Below, piece after piece: positions 1-9,088 of a stretch of DNA of 64,000 bases. This DNA is from Streptomyces sp. NBC_00569 (GTDB lineage Bacteria; Actinomycetota; Actinomycetes; Streptomycetales; Streptomycetaceae): contig NZ_CP107783.1 in assembly GCF_036345255.1 (NCBI RefSeq), positions 9,479,001 to 9,543,000 of the forward strand, given 5' to 3'. The notes under the pieces were generated by a model. The model made no database searches. It saw only the letters and a program-made list of their open reading frames with translations, and was not told the origin of the DNA. The translations under genes were made by a program, and so were the position numbers. The stretch's first letter is position 1. Each line of letters starts with the position of its first letter.

Positions 1-1347
1 GCGGATCCGCAGCGCCGCCCGGTACAGCGCGAGCGTCGAGTCGGGGTCCTGCTGCTGCGCGGCGACCGTCAGGTGCGACCAGTCGTCCGGCTGTGGCAGC
101 CAGGTGTGGTCGGGCGCCACGGTGCTGAATCCGTACGGGGCGTGCTCACCGGTCCACGGCAGTGGCACACGCGCGCCGTCACGGCCGCGCTCCGTGTGGC
201 CCGAGCGTTCCCACAGCGGGTCGAGGATGCGGTCGACGGGCACCTCGACCTGCGGCAGTCCCAGCTCCTCGCCCTGAAAGAGGTACGCGGAGCCGGGCAG
301 GGCCAGCATCAGCAGCGCGGCCGCACGGGCGCGCGCCGGCGAGCCGTACCGGGTGACCGGGCGGACGGCGTCGTGGCTGGAGAGCAGCCAGGTGACCGGG
401 CTGCCCGGCACGGCGAACGAGCCGTCGATGACCCGGCGCAGCTCCGCCGCCTCCCAAGGTGCTTCCAGGAAGGCGAAGTTGAAGGCCTGGTGCATCTCGT
501 CGGGCCGGATGTAGCGGCTGAGGCGGGACGGGTCGAAGACGGCGGACTCGGCGACCATCACCCGGTCCTGGGGCGCCACCGCGCCGGCGGGTGCGGGATG
601 GGTGTCGAGCAGGGCCCGCCATTCGCGGTAGAGCGGGTGCAGCTCTTCCTGGTCGTAGTACGGCATCAGGTGGTTGCGCAGCGGGTCCCTGTGCTGGCCG
701 GGGCCCGCGTCGGGCAGCCCTTCCGCCTTGAACAGGGCGTGGGCGACGTCCACGCGGAAGCCGTCCACACCGCGGTCGAGCCAGTACCGCAGTACCTCGG
801 TGAAGGCGCTCCGCACCTTGGGGTTGTGCCAGTTGAGGTCGGGCTGCTCGGCGGCGTGGAGGTGGCAGTACCACTCGCCGTCCGTGACCCGGGTCCAGGC
901 GGAGCCGCCGAACGCCGACTGCCAGTCGTTGGGGGGCAGTTCGCCGTCCGCGCCCCGGCCGGGCCGGAACAGGTACATCTCCCGCTCCGTCGACCCGGGC
1001 CCCGCGGCCAGAGCCTCCTGGAACCAGGGGTGCTGGTCGGAGGTGTGGTTCGGCACCAGGTCGATGATGAATTTGAGGCCCAACTCATGTGCGCGCACGA
1101 TGAGTTGGATGGCGTCGTCGTCCGTTCCCAGGTCCGCGGCCACGCCGGTGTGGTCGGCGATGTCGTAGCCGCCGTCGGCCAGCGGCGACGGGTAGAACGG
1201 GGTGCACCACACGGCGTCCGCGCCCAGATCCTTGATGTGCTCGAGGCGTGCGGCCAGGCCCGGCAGATCGCCGATCCCGTCGCCGTCCGAGTCGGCGAAG
1301 GCGCGCGGGTACACCTCGTAGCAGACCATGTCCTGCCACCAGCTCAT
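1..1347 (-). CDS. GH13 alpha-glucosidase/alpha-amylase-type hydrolase, C-terminus cut by window edge
   Basis: The visible 449 N-terminal residues form a GH13 TIM barrel. The conserved regions are DLVPNH near residue 96, QPDLNW near 168, GFRVD with nucleophile Asp200, the acid/base Glu267 in VAES, and the third acid Asp326 in SSHD. The QPDLNW signature is typical of the oligo-1,6-glucosidase and alpha-glucosidase subfamilies, so the likely role is release of glucose from short alpha-glucosides. There is no signal peptide, so it should act on imported sugar in the cytoplasm. The ATG at 1347 overlaps the stop of the upstream oxidoreductase gene by 4 nt, so it is the last visible gene of the LacI-ABC-GH130 operon. 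The family assignment is firm and the exact substrate is not. Confidence 0.92.
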   Translation of the reverse strand, partial: MSWWQDMVCYEVYPRAFADSDGDGIGDLPGLAARLEHIKDLGADAVWCTPFYPSPLADGGYDIADHTGVAADLGTDDDAIQLIVRAHELGLKFIIDLVPNHTSDQHPWFQEALAAGPGSTEREMYLFRPGRGADGELPPNDWQSAFGGSAWTRVTDGEWYCHLHAAEQPDLNWHNPKVRSAFTEVLRYWLDRGVDGFRVDVAHALFKAEGLPDAGPGQHRDPLRNHLMPYYDQEELHPLYREWRALLDTHPAPAGAVAPQDRVMVAESAVFDPSRLSRYIRPDEMHQAFNFAFLEAPWEAAELRRVIDGSFAVPGSPVTWLLSSHDAVRPVTRYGSPARARAAALLMLALPGSAYLFQGEELGLPQVEVPVDRILDPLWERSGHTERGRDGARVPLPWTGEHAPYGFSTVAPDHTWLPQPDDWSHLTVAAQQQDPDSTLALYRAALRIR

Positions 1348-2573
1348 GTGGAGGCTCCCTCGGAGACGGCCGGGCCGGGCGAGGGGACGCGCTGCTCGGT
1401 GCCGGTGGAGGCGGCGAGGGTGGCCGCCTCGGCGACGGCGACCGCGGCGAGACCGCTGACGGCGTCCGCGACCGGAGGCGTGCCCTCGCGGACGGCCCGG
1501 ACCAGATCGGCCGCAGCGGCGCGCACGCTCTGCGCGTACACGTACGGCTTGCGGGCCTCGCCGCCCAGGTCGATGACAGCGGTGACGTGGTGCGGGACCG
1601 TGCGCTGCTCACCGCGCCCGCGGGCCGGGGCTGTGGAGCCGGCGTCCCGTTCGACGCGGACGGTGATCCGCTCGTCGCCGTGCGTCCGGAAGCCGTCGAC
1701 GGACAACAACGTGTCTACCTCGTCCGGTAGTTGCTCCCAACGGCGGGCGCCCGCCTCGTCGGTCCACGCCGAGATCTCGGCCTGCACGGGGATCCAGCCG
1801 CTGATCCGCGTCTCCGCGAACCCGTGGTCCAGACGCATGAGTTGACGCTCGGCACGGTGGGCGTGCGTGAAGGAGTGCAGGTGGGAGGCGAGGACGCCGC
1901 CGGGGTGGACGACGTCGGCGCTCACCATGTCGACCGGGCCTCCGGGCCGCGCCACGGCGGTCGCTCGCACGCTGACCGGGTCCGACCCCAGGAGGGCGCG
2001 GGCGGCGTCGAAGAAGTGGACGCCGTGCTCGACGAAGATGCCGCCGCTGTGTGCCGGGTCCCAGAACCAGTGGTCGGGGCCCAGGTCCTCGTCGGAGGCG
2101 TCGTTCTCGAACAGGAACCGGCGCGGGGGCGCGAGCAGCCCCCGCTCGGTGAGGTGCCGCACGGCCCGCAGCAGCGGGTTGTACCGAAGCACGTGGTCCA
2201 CGACCAGGACGCGCCTGGCGAGCCGCGCCTCGTGGGCGACCGCCGAGGCGTCCTCGGTCGTGGTGGCGAGAGGCTTCTCGCAGAAGACGTGGCGCCCCGC
2301 ACGCAGCGCGGTGACGGCCATCTCGGCATGGGTTGCGGGCGGCGTGGCGATCAGCACGGCCGCCACGTCGTCCCGTTCGAGGAGCTCGTCGAGGGAGGCG
2401 AGCGCCGGGACGCCGTGCCGCGCGCCGAGCCTCTCGGCGCGGTCGCGCGAGGGGTCGGCGACGGCCACGAGGCGCAGGCCGGGCAGACCCGCGACGGCGT
2501 CCAGGACGAACTCGGCGAACCCGCCGCAGCCGACCAGGCCGACTCCGAGAGGTGCGAGGGCGCCGCCGGTCAC
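1344..2573 (-). CDS. Gfo/Idh/MocA family NAD(P)-dependent sugar oxidoreductase
   Basis: A 409-aa protein. It has an N-terminal Rossmann fold with GLVGCGGFAE at about residues 13-22 and the family hallmark CEKPLA, followed by the alpha/beta C-terminal domain with HWFWDPAHSGG and a HxxH-like EHGVHFFD stretch. Family members oxidise or epimerise sugars and inositols. The start is a GTG at 2573 that overlaps the GH130 stop codon (GTGA). Longer upstream starts would run into the GH130 gene. Its place between a GH130 gene and a GH13 gene suggests it processes the sugar released from an imported oligosaccharide. The substrate cannot be read from the sequence. Confidence 0.9.
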   Translation of the reverse strand: MTGGALAPLGVGLVGCGGFAEFVLDAVAGLPGLRLVAVADPSRDRAERLGARHGVPALASLDELLERDDVAAVLIATPPATHAEMAVTALRAGRHVFCEKPLATTTEDASAVAHEARLARRVLVVDHVLRYNPLLRAVRHLTERGLLAPPRRFLFENDASDEDLGPDHWFWDPAHSGGIFVEHGVHFFDAARALLGSDPVSVRATAVARPGGPVDMVSADVVHPGGVLASHLHSFTHAHRAERQLMRLDHGFAETRISGWIPVQAEISAWTDEAGARRWEQLPDEVDTLLSVDGFRTHGDERITVRVERDAGSTAPARGRGEQRTVPHHVTAVIDLGGEARKPYVYAQSVRAAAADLVRAVREGTPPVADAVSGLAAVAVAEAATLAASTGTEQRVPSPGPAVSEGAST

Positions 2574-3649
2574 GCCGTGCGCTCCAGGAGGGCGACGCCG
2601 ATGTGCGCGTCGGCCATGCCGTAGAAGACGTAGAGCCGGCCGTCGATTTCCTCGATGGCCGTCGGGAAGACGACGTTCGGGACGGTGCCCGAGATCTCCT
2701 CCTCGGTCTCCGGGGCCATGAGCGGCTCGGCGGAGCGCGCGAGCACCTTCGACGGGTCGGCCGGGTCGAGGATCATCGCGCCGGCGGCGTACGACACCTT
2801 CTGGTTCTGCGCCCACGGGTCCTCGATGGATCCGGAGACACCGTGGTGGATGAGCAGCCAGCCCTCGGCCACGCGGATGGGGGCCGGGCCGCCGCCGATC
2901 TTCAGGGACTCCCACGGGAACTCGGACAGAGCCAGCAGACGGTGGTCGCGCGGGCGGGTCAGGGCGCGGATGTCGGCCTCGACCTCGGCGACCGGAACGT
3001 ACGAGATCCAGATGCCGGGACGCTCGTCGGTGACACCGGCGGGCAGGTGTACCCCCTCGCCCGGACGGAACCAGCCGAGGTCCCACATCGGGCGGTGCAG
3101 CATCGCGTACGCCATCTCGCCGTCCGGGCCCGGGACGGGCTCGGGGAAGTGGACGACGTCCTTGTTGGGGAAGAGGTTGAGGTCGGTGTCCAGGTCGGCC
3201 TGGTACTGGAACTGGATCGGGCCGAGGCGCTCCCAGTCGGTGAGGTTCTCGGACACGGCGAGAGCCGGCTTCGGGCCGAGCGGGCCGTAGGCGACGTAAC
3301 TCATGACGTGCTTGCCGAGCGAGGGGACCCAGGTGATGCGGGGGTCCTCGACGCCGGCGTTGTTCTTGCCGCGCTCCCAGCCCTCGTCGGGGGAGAGGAC
3401 GACGCCGCGGCGCTCGACGGCGCTGGGCGCGCCCGTCTCGTCGAAGGTGACCTCGGCGAGGCCGACACGGGAGACGTTGCCCTCGGCGACCAGGCGCGGC
3501 AGCAGGTGCAGCGTGCCGTCCGGGGTGCGGCCGGAGGCGGGGTTCAGGACTCCCTCGACCTCGTTCGCCTCACCGGCCAGCGGGGACATGACCACGCCCT
3601 TGCGCACCATGCGGTAGGGGATGTCGGTGGCGACGGTGGTGTTGCTCAT
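2570..3649 (-). CDS. GH130 family beta-mannoside/oligosaccharide phosphorylase or hydrolase
   Basis: A 359-aa protein with the five-bladed beta-propeller signature of GH130. It contains the GVEDPRIT motif, whose Asp is the proton donor in GH130 phosphorylases, repeated blade motifs, and a C-terminal YGMADAHIGVA stretch typical of the family. Known GH130 enzymes phosphorolyse or hydrolyse beta-1,4- or beta-1,2-mannosides. There is no signal peptide, which suits intracellular cleavage of an imported oligosaccharide. The ATG at 3649 lies 5 nt after the stop of the upstream permease, so translation is probably coupled. The family is secure. Phosphorylase versus hydrolase, and the linkage, are not resolved. 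Confidence 0.88.
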   Translation of the reverse strand: MSNTTVATDIPYRMVRKGVVMSPLAGEANEVEGVLNPASGRTPDGTLHLLPRLVAEGNVSRVGLAEVTFDETGAPSAVERRGVVLSPDEGWERGKNNAGVEDPRITWVPSLGKHVMSYVAYGPLGPKPALAVSENLTDWERLGPIQFQYQADLDTDLNLFPNKDVVHFPEPVPGPDGEMAYAMLHRPMWDLGWFRPGEGVHLPAGVTDERPGIWISYVPVAEVEADIRALTRPRDHRLLALSEFPWESLKIGGGPAPIRVAEGWLLIHHGVSGSIEDPWAQNQKVSYAAGAMILDPADPSKVLARSAEPLMAPETEEEISGTVPNVVFPTAIEEIDGRLYVFYGMADAHIGVALLERTA

Positions 3650-3654
3650 GGCGA

Positions 3655-4503
3655 TTAGCCCTTTACTCCGGAGTCGATGTCGGTAGAGGTGAAGTGGCGC
3701 TGGAACAGGAGGAACAGGGCCACAGCGGGGACGGCCAGCACACATGCGCCGGCCAGCAGGGCACCGGCCGGGTTGGCGACCGTGCCCTGGAGGTTGGAGA
3801 GGAAGCTGGCCAGCGAGACGGCCAGCGGCTGCATGTCGGCGTTCTTGGTGACGAGGAACGGCCACAGGAACTCGTTCCACGGCCCGATGAACGTCAGCAG
3901 CAGCGCGGTCAGCACCGCCGGACGTGCCATCGGCAGCGCGATCTGCCACAGGATCCGCAGCTCGCTCGCCCCGTCGATCCGCGCCGCCTCGAAGAGGGAC
4001 TGCGGCAGCTGGGAGAAGAACTGGCGGAAGAGGAACACCGCCGTCGAGTTGATCGCGAACGGCAGGATCATGCCGAGGTAGTTGTCGCCGAGCCCGTAGT
4101 CGCGGACGACGAGCACGTACAGCGGCAGTGTGAGCAGCTGGAACGGGATCATCTGTACGAGGAGCAGTGCGGCGAAGACGGCGCCCTTGCCGCGGAAGCG
4201 CAGCTGGGCGAGCGCGTATCCGGCGAGTACGCCGAAGACGAGCGTGCAGACCAGGACGCCGATGGTCATGATCCCCGAGTTGAGCAGGGAACGGCCCAGC
4301 GAGATCGCGCCGTTGACGGCCGTGTAGTTGGCGCCGGTCAGCCCGGACGGGACCGCGGCGGACAGATCACCGACCGTCGTCCCGCGCAATGAGCCGACGA
4401 CCATGTAGTAGAAGGGGAACAGGAAGGCGACCGCACCGAGTGACAGCAGGATGTGGCGGACCGCGCTCCCGCCGCGGTGGCGGGTCTCCAGGGTGTCACT
4501 CAT
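3655..4503 (-). CDS. Carbohydrate ABC transporter permease (MalG type)
   Basis: A 282-aa inner-membrane permease with about six hydrophobic segments. The EAA loop reads EAARIDGASELRI followed by ALPMARP in the C-terminal half, the docking site for the ATPase. The N-terminus is short and basic, as in the MalG half of CUT1 sugar importers. It starts one nucleotide after the stop of the partner permease (TGACATG), so the pair is translationally coupled. No ATPase gene is in the operon. CUT1 importers of Streptomyces usually share the MsiK-type ATPase encoded elsewhere, which probably applies here. Confidence 0.94.
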   Translation of the reverse strand: MSDTLETRHRGGSAVRHILLSLGAVAFLFPFYYMVVGSLRGTTVGDLSAAVPSGLTGANYTAVNGAISLGRSLLNSGIMTIGVLVCTLVFGVLAGYALAQLRFRGKGAVFAALLLVQMIPFQLLTLPLYVLVVRDYGLGDNYLGMILPFAINSTAVFLFRQFFSQLPQSLFEAARIDGASELRILWQIALPMARPAVLTALLLTFIGPWNEFLWPFLVTKNADMQPLAVSLASFLSNLQGTVANPAGALLAGACVLAVPAVALFLLFQRHFTSTDIDSGVKG

Positions 4504-4504
4504 G

Positions 4505-5449
4505 TCAGTTTCCCCTCTCGGTGAGCTTGCGGGCGGCGAGCGAGACGACCATGACGAACGCGACGAGGACGACACCGAGCGCGGCCGCGAAGTCGGGGTG
4601 TCCCTGCTCGATGCCCTTCTGGTACATCAGCAGCACCGGCGAGGTGGAGGAGTGGTCGGGACCGCCGCCCCCGGTCAGCAGGTAGGGCTCGCTGAACAGA
4701 TTGGCGCCGGTGATGATCGCGTAGATCACGACGAGCGTCGTCGCGGGGCGCACCCCGGGCACGGTCACCGAGAAGAACTGCCGCACGCGGCCCGCGCCGT
4801 CCATGGCGGACGCCTCGTACAGCTCCTTGCCGACGTTCTGCAGCGACGCCAGGTACAGCATCACGAAGAAGCCGAGCTGCTTCCAGGTCACGAAGACGGC
4901 GATCATCGGCATCGCGAGATGCGAGTTCACCAGCCACGACGGGTCGGGAGCGTGCGATCCCAGCAGGTGGTTGACGAACCCGTCCGAGCCGAACAGGAAC
5001 TGCCACACCGCGACCAGCGCGACGCTCGCGGTCACGTAAGGGAGGTAGAACGCGGCGCGGAAGAACGCGCGGCCCCGGATCTTCGCGTTCAGCGCCGTGG
5101 CCAGGACCAGCGAGAGGCCCACGGTGAGCGGCACGTTGATGACCAGGAAGATCACGATGTTGAGGAACGCCCGGCCGACCACGGGATCGGTGAAGACGTC
5201 CTTGTAGTTCGACAGGCCCACCCACGGTGAGTCGACGTCGGTGCCCGGAGCCGTGAAGTAGAAGCGGTGGAAGGAGATCCACACCGTGTAGACCAGCGGG
5301 ACGGCGAAGACCACCACGAGGAACAGCACGTACGGCGACACGAACAGCGCGCCGACACGGGACAGGCCGCGGGCCCTGCGCGGGCCCTCCCGCCGGGCGG
5401 GAGCGCTGTCCCTGACGGCGGCGGGCGCTGACTGGAGATTCACGCTCAT
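4505..5449 (-). CDS. Sugar ABC transporter permease (MalF type)
   Basis: A 314-aa membrane protein with a basic cytoplasmic N-terminus, a first transmembrane segment around residues 35-57 and five further hydrophobic segments. Its EAA-type loop (YEASAMDGAGRVRQF followed by VTVPGVRP) sits in the last third. It pairs with the MalG-type permease downstream. Its ATG overlaps the stop of the solute-binding protein gene (ATGA), a typical coupled arrangement for a CUT1 sugar importer. Confidence 0.94.
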   Translation of the reverse strand: MSVNLQSAPAAVRDSAPARREGPRRARGLSRVGALFVSPYVLFLVVVFAVPLVYTVWISFHRFYFTAPGTDVDSPWVGLSNYKDVFTDPVVGRAFLNIVIFLVINVPLTVGLSLVLATALNAKIRGRAFFRAAFYLPYVTASVALVAVWQFLFGSDGFVNHLLGSHAPDPSWLVNSHLAMPMIAVFVTWKQLGFFVMLYLASLQNVGKELYEASAMDGAGRVRQFFSVTVPGVRPATTLVVIYAIITGANLFSEPYLLTGGGGPDHSSTSPVLLMYQKGIEQGHPDFAAALGVVLVAFVMVVSLAARKLTERGN

Positions 5450-6738
5450 GACGGGTCCCCGTACTCGTTCAGCAGGTCGGTGATCTCGGACGAGGCGTTG
5501 CGCAGACCCGTCGGCGTGGACTCCCGGCCGAAGACGACCGCCTTCGTCCACTCGTCGCGGAAGGTCTGCCAGATGTCGATGGAGCCCGGCACGTTCGGCA
5601 CCTCGACGACGCGCTCCGCCTGGTCGGCGAAGGCCTTGTACGTCGGATGCGCCTTGAAGTAGGCGGCGTACTTCTCGGTCAGGTGCTCGCGCATCGGCAT
5701 CTGGCCGGTCGTCCCGAGGAACTTCCCGTCCTGGCCGGCGGAGCTCGCGAACTTGAGCACGTCCCAGGCCGTGGCCCGGTTCTTGCAGGAGCTGAACATC
5801 GCAGCGGACTTCTCGTCGCTGAACGAGTGCTTGTCCGCGCCGCCGTCCGCGGTCGGCACCGGCGCGACACCGATGTCCACGCTGTTCTTGTACGCGGCCA
5901 GCGCCCAGGGACCGACCGTGGCCATCGCGGCCTTGCCGTCGTTGAGCGAATCTCCCGGGTAGGCCTCCTGCGGAGCCAGCTTCTCGGCGTAGAGCCTGCG
6001 CCAGAACGCCGCGACCTGGAGGCCCGCGGGCGAGTCGAACTGCGGCTTGCCGTCCTCGATCAGCTGCTTGCCGCCGCTCTGCGCGGCGAAGGCCGGGTAG
6101 AAGTCGTACCAGGGCTGGAAGAAGTCGCTGCTGGGAGACGGCCAGATCGCCGCCTTCGCGGCGCCGCTGTGCACGAGCTTGCGCGACGTGTCGAGGAACT
6201 CCTTGTACGTCGCGAGCTTCGGGTGCTCCGGATCCAGACCGGCCTTTTCGAAGAGCTTCTTGTTGTAGAGGATCATGACGGGGTTGCTCTTCCAGGGCAG
6301 CTGGTAGAACTTGCCGTCCGTCGAGCGGTACTGGTCCGTGAGGGCGCCACCGCGCTCGGTGATGTACTTCTCGCCGTCCGGGAAGTCACTGAGGGGCACG
6401 AGCCCGTTCTGCTTCTGGAACGTCGGCACCGCCGCGGGCGAGGTGTTGAAGGCGAGACAGGCCGTCGTCCCGGCGATGATCGAGGCGCTGATGGCCTCCT
6501 CGGACGTCTTGCCGGCCGGGATCTGCTGCGCCGTCACGTGCTGGTCGGGATGGCGCTCGTTCCACGAGGCGACCATGGCCTTGCCCCACTGGACCTCTTG
6601 CGCGTTGTTGGAAAGCCAGACCGTGATCGGTCCGCGCGCGTCAGCGGCGGTGGCCGGATCGGGGGCCGACCGGCCGCAGGCTGTCGCCGTGCCCGCGACT
6701 GCGAGCACGAGCAGCGCGTACGCCGTTCTCCTCAGCAT
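5446..6738 (-). CDS. Extracellular sugar-binding lipoprotein of ABC importer
   Basis: A 430-aa family-1 solute-binding protein. The N-terminus MLRRTAYALLVLAVAG ends in the lipobox-like TATAC, giving a lipidated Cys at about residue 21. The mature part has the periplasmic-binding fold, with ITVWLSNNAQEVQWGK at the start and a conserved aromatic-rich YNKKLFEKAGLD segment. It captures the oligosaccharide and passes it to the two permeases encoded next. The gene begins 108 nt after the LacI stop. No copy of the LacI operator lies in that gap, so it is probably transcribed together with the regulator. Confidence 0.93.
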   Translation of the reverse strand: MLRRTAYALLVLAVAGTATACGRSAPDPATAADARGPITVWLSNNAQEVQWGKAMVASWNERHPDQHVTAQQIPAGKTSEEAISASIIAGTTACLAFNTSPAAVPTFQKQNGLVPLSDFPDGEKYITERGGALTDQYRSTDGKFYQLPWKSNPVMILYNKKLFEKAGLDPEHPKLATYKEFLDTSRKLVHSGAAKAAIWPSPSSDFFQPWYDFYPAFAAQSGGKQLIEDGKPQFDSPAGLQVAAFWRRLYAEKLAPQEAYPGDSLNDGKAAMATVGPWALAAYKNSVDIGVAPVPTADGGADKHSFSDEKSAAMFSSCKNRATAWDVLKFASSAGQDGKFLGTTGQMPMREHLTEKYAAYFKAHPTYKAFADQAERVVEVPNVPGSIDIWQTFRDEWTKAVVFGRESTPTGLRNASSEITDLLNEYGDPS

Positions 6739-6846
6739 GATTGATCTCCGAACTGTTCACGCGCGGCCTCGTCGCCGAGCGGAATTTCCGGTCGGCGCCA
6801 GCGCGACCGGTGCTTGGTCCCTGCGTGCGGGGGTGCGGTCCCCGCG

Positions 6847-7866
6847 TCACCCGCGGGGCGCGGGCCCGATCGACGCGCGGGGCACGAACTGGGCGGGCGG
6901 CAGCTCCACGTGCGCCGCGGTGCCGAGGGCGATCACCGCGTCCAGGGCGCGGGCCGCCGCCTCTCCCCAGCCGCGGGCGTCCGCGCGGGCGGAGGCGAGC
7001 GGCGGGTAGCTGTATCGCGTCAGAGGGGCGTCGTCGTACCCGACCACCGACAGCTGGTCGGGTACGCGGACGCCCAGCTCCTGGGCGACCGAGAGCCCGG
7101 CCATCGCGGCGAGATCGTTGCCGTAGACGATGGCGGTCGGGGGCTCGGGAAGCGTGAGCAGCTCCCGTGTTGCCCGGGCGCCGCCTTCGGGGCTGAACCC
7201 GCCGGGCAGCACCGGGCCCTCGGGCAGACCGAGCGTGTGCAGGGTCTGTTCCCAGGCCGTCCGGCGCCGGTGGGCGTGCCGCAGTTCCTGGGGGCCCTCG
7301 ACGTGGGCGATGCGCCGGTGTCCGAGGTCCGCGAGCCGGCGGATCGCGTCGGCGTAGGCGGGTTCGTCGTCCAGGCTCACCGCCGTCAGGCCGCCGCCCC
7401 ACTCGGGCTGGCCCACCACGACGGCGGGCAGACCGAGTTCGCGCATGAGCGGGGGGCGCGGGTCGTCGCGGCGCAGGTCGGTCAGGAGGACGCCGTCCAC
7501 TTGCCGCTGTGCGGCAAGGCGTTCGTACACGCCCTGCTCCTGCCCGGGGGTGGTCAGATGCACCATGAGTCCGTCGCCGCGCTGCCCGATGACAGCCTCG
7601 ACGCCCGCGATGAACGCCGGGAAGAACGGGTCCGCCCCGATCTGCTCCGCCTCGCGGGCCAGGACCAGGCCGAAGGCTCCGGCCTTGCCCAGCGAGAGGC
7701 CGCGCGCCTGATGGCTCGGCGTCCAGCCGAGGTCGGCGGCGGCCGCGAGAACCCGGGTCTTGGTCTCCTCCGCGATGCCGGGCCGGTCGTTGAGCGCGAA
7801 GGAGACGGTGGCGCGCGAGACGCCCGCACGCTGTGCGACATCCGCGATGGTGGGCTTGCGTGCCAT
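6847..7866 (-). CDS. LacI family transcriptional regulator of the GH130/GH13 operon
   Basis: A 339-aa repressor. The N-terminal helix-turn-helix has TIADVAQRAGVSRATVS at residues 6-22 and the hinge region follows at about 45-60. The remainder is the type-1 periplasmic-binding fold that senses a sugar. The ATG at 7866 is chosen because it gives the standard MARKPTIADVA start. An in-frame start 22 codons upstream would add a non-homologous leader. Two palindromic AAACCGGTTT sites lie 91 and 123 nt upstream of the start, so autoregulation and control of the whole downstream sugar operon is the natural reading. Confidence 0.93.
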   Translation of the reverse strand: MARKPTIADVAQRAGVSRATVSFALNDRPGIAEETKTRVLAAAADLGWTPSHQARGLSLGKAGAFGLVLAREAEQIGADPFFPAFIAGVEAVIGQRGDGLMVHLTTPGQEQGVYERLAAQRQVDGVLLTDLRRDDPRPPLMRELGLPAVVVGQPEWGGGLTAVSLDDEPAYADAIRRLADLGHRRIAHVEGPQELRHAHRRRTAWEQTLHTLGLPEGPVLPGGFSPEGGARATRELLTLPEPPTAIVYGNDLAAMAGLSVAQELGVRVPDQLSVVGYDDAPLTRYSYPPLASARADARGWGEAAARALDAVIALGTAAHVELPPAQFVPRASIGPAPRG

Positions 7867-7956
7867 GATGCTGGACTCCCTGGGTACGGCCTTGGACGAG
7901 CCGGAGCGCGCGACGAACCGTCCAGCCGGCACGGAACGAAGGTCCGCAACCAGTCC

Positions 7957-7970
7957 TTAAACCGGTTTGA
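7957..7970. promoter_or_regulatory. LacI operator, copy proximal to the regulator
   Basis: TTAAACCGGTTTGA contains the perfect 10-bp palindrome AAACCGGTTT with the central CG typical of LacI-family operators. An identical core recurs 32 bp away, about three helical turns, so two dimers could bind the same DNA face. Confidence 0.75.
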
Positions 7971-7988
7971 GTGGCCGAACGACGCCGA

Positions 7989-8002
7989 CTAAACCGGTTT
8001 GA
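7989..8002. promoter_or_regulatory. LacI operator, copy distal to the regulator
   Basis: CTAAACCGGTTTGA is the second copy of the palindrome AAACCGGTTT upstream of the LacI gene. Flanking TTTGA is also shared between the two copies. I did not find the core elsewhere in the window, which suggests local control of the single LacI-to-GH13 transcript. Confidence 0.75.
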
Positions 8003-8119
8003 ACGTCAGAGGTCAAGGGGTCGGCGGGTGTGATCTGTGTCGTCGCTCCGGGCTCTCGCGCCGCCTCTGGAGCGGGAGCCGTCCCGCCGGGCGGCCTCGC
8101 GCACGCGTCCCTCGCCGGG

Positions 8120-9004
8120 CTACGTTCCGCGGAACGCCCCCGGCGTCATGCCCGTCCGCAGCCGGAAGAACTTCGTGAAGTCGCTCGCGTCCGTGAACCC
8201 GAGCCGGACGGTGACCTCCTTCGCTGTCAGGCCACTGTGCTGCAACAGGCGCTTGGCCTCCAGAAGGACCCGGTCGTCGACGTACTGCTTGGCCGTACGT
8301 CCCGTCGCGGCGAGCGTGGCCCGGGTCAGCGTGCGCGGGCTGTAGCCGAGCGCCGCCGCGTAGTCCTCGACGCGACGGGTCACCGCGTGGTCCCGCTCGA
8401 CGGCCGCGTGGAAGCGGCGGAACGTCTCCGACGCGGCGGCCGGCCGCGGCGCCGGGCCACGCGCCTGCGCGAGCCGCACCACGAGCACGGACAGCAGCGC
8501 GCGCAGCACCTCGGTGTGTGCCCGGAGGGGGAGCGAGGCCATCGCCCCGTACTCGTGGACGAGATGGTCGAGTGCCAGGCGAACGCCTTCCGCGTCCGAG
8601 CCCTCCAGGACCGACGGGCGCTGTTCGTACGGCGGATCCATGTGTGCCAGCGAAACCGTCGCCGGCGGCAGGAAACCGGGCTGGAACAGCACGATCACCC
8701 CGTCCGCCGCCACCAGGTCGGGGCCGAACCGCTGCACCTGCCCCGGCCGGATCCACAGCCACGACCCGGGCCTCAGCTCGTGCTCGACGAAGTCGACCCA
8801 CATGTGCAGCGGCCGTTCGCGGGCGCCGATCAGCTGGTGGAACGCGGGGCGCAAGGGCGCGTACGGGTCATTGCCGTGGCGCCGCGAGCGTTCGAGCAGG
8901 TCGGCGAGTTCCATCACCTCGACTCCGGCCGGTGCGCCCACGGCCGGGGTGTACTCCAGGTCCCTGACATCGGGGCGCCCTGCAGGGTGTCCGTTTTTCC
9001 CCAT
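8120..9004 (-). CDS. AraC family transcriptional regulator, divergent from the decarboxylase operon
   Basis: A 294-aa regulator. The N-terminal half resembles an AraC effector-binding cupin (SWLWIRPGQVQRFG). The C-terminal 100 residues carry two helix-turn-helix units, with AAALGYSPRTLTRATLAATG and the AraC signature VTVRLGFTDASDFTKFFRLRTGMTPGAFR. The ATG at 9004 gives MGKNGHPAG and leaves an 84-bp divergent gap to the UbiX gene. A longer frame would overlap that gene. It is the obvious candidate regulator of the vdcBCD-like operon, probably sensing the aromatic acid substrate. That link is inferred from position only. Confidence 0.88.
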   Translation of the reverse strand: MGKNGHPAGRPDVRDLEYTPAVGAPAGVEVMELADLLERSRRHGNDPYAPLRPAFHQLIGARERPLHMWVDFVEHELRPGSWLWIRPGQVQRFGPDLVAADGVIVLFQPGFLPPATVSLAHMDPPYEQRPSVLEGSDAEGVRLALDHLVHEYGAMASLPLRAHTEVLRALLSVLVVRLAQARGPAPRPAAASETFRRFHAAVERDHAVTRRVEDYAAALGYSPRTLTRATLAATGRTAKQYVDDRVLLEAKRLLQHSGLTAKEVTVRLGFTDASDFTKFFRLRTGMTPGAFRGT

Positions 9005-9088
9005 CGATGGTCCCGAGGGTACCGCTGCCGGGTCCAGATCGCTCCGTAGCGTGAAAGCACAGGTCAGCGACGTGTTTGAGGTGGTCCA

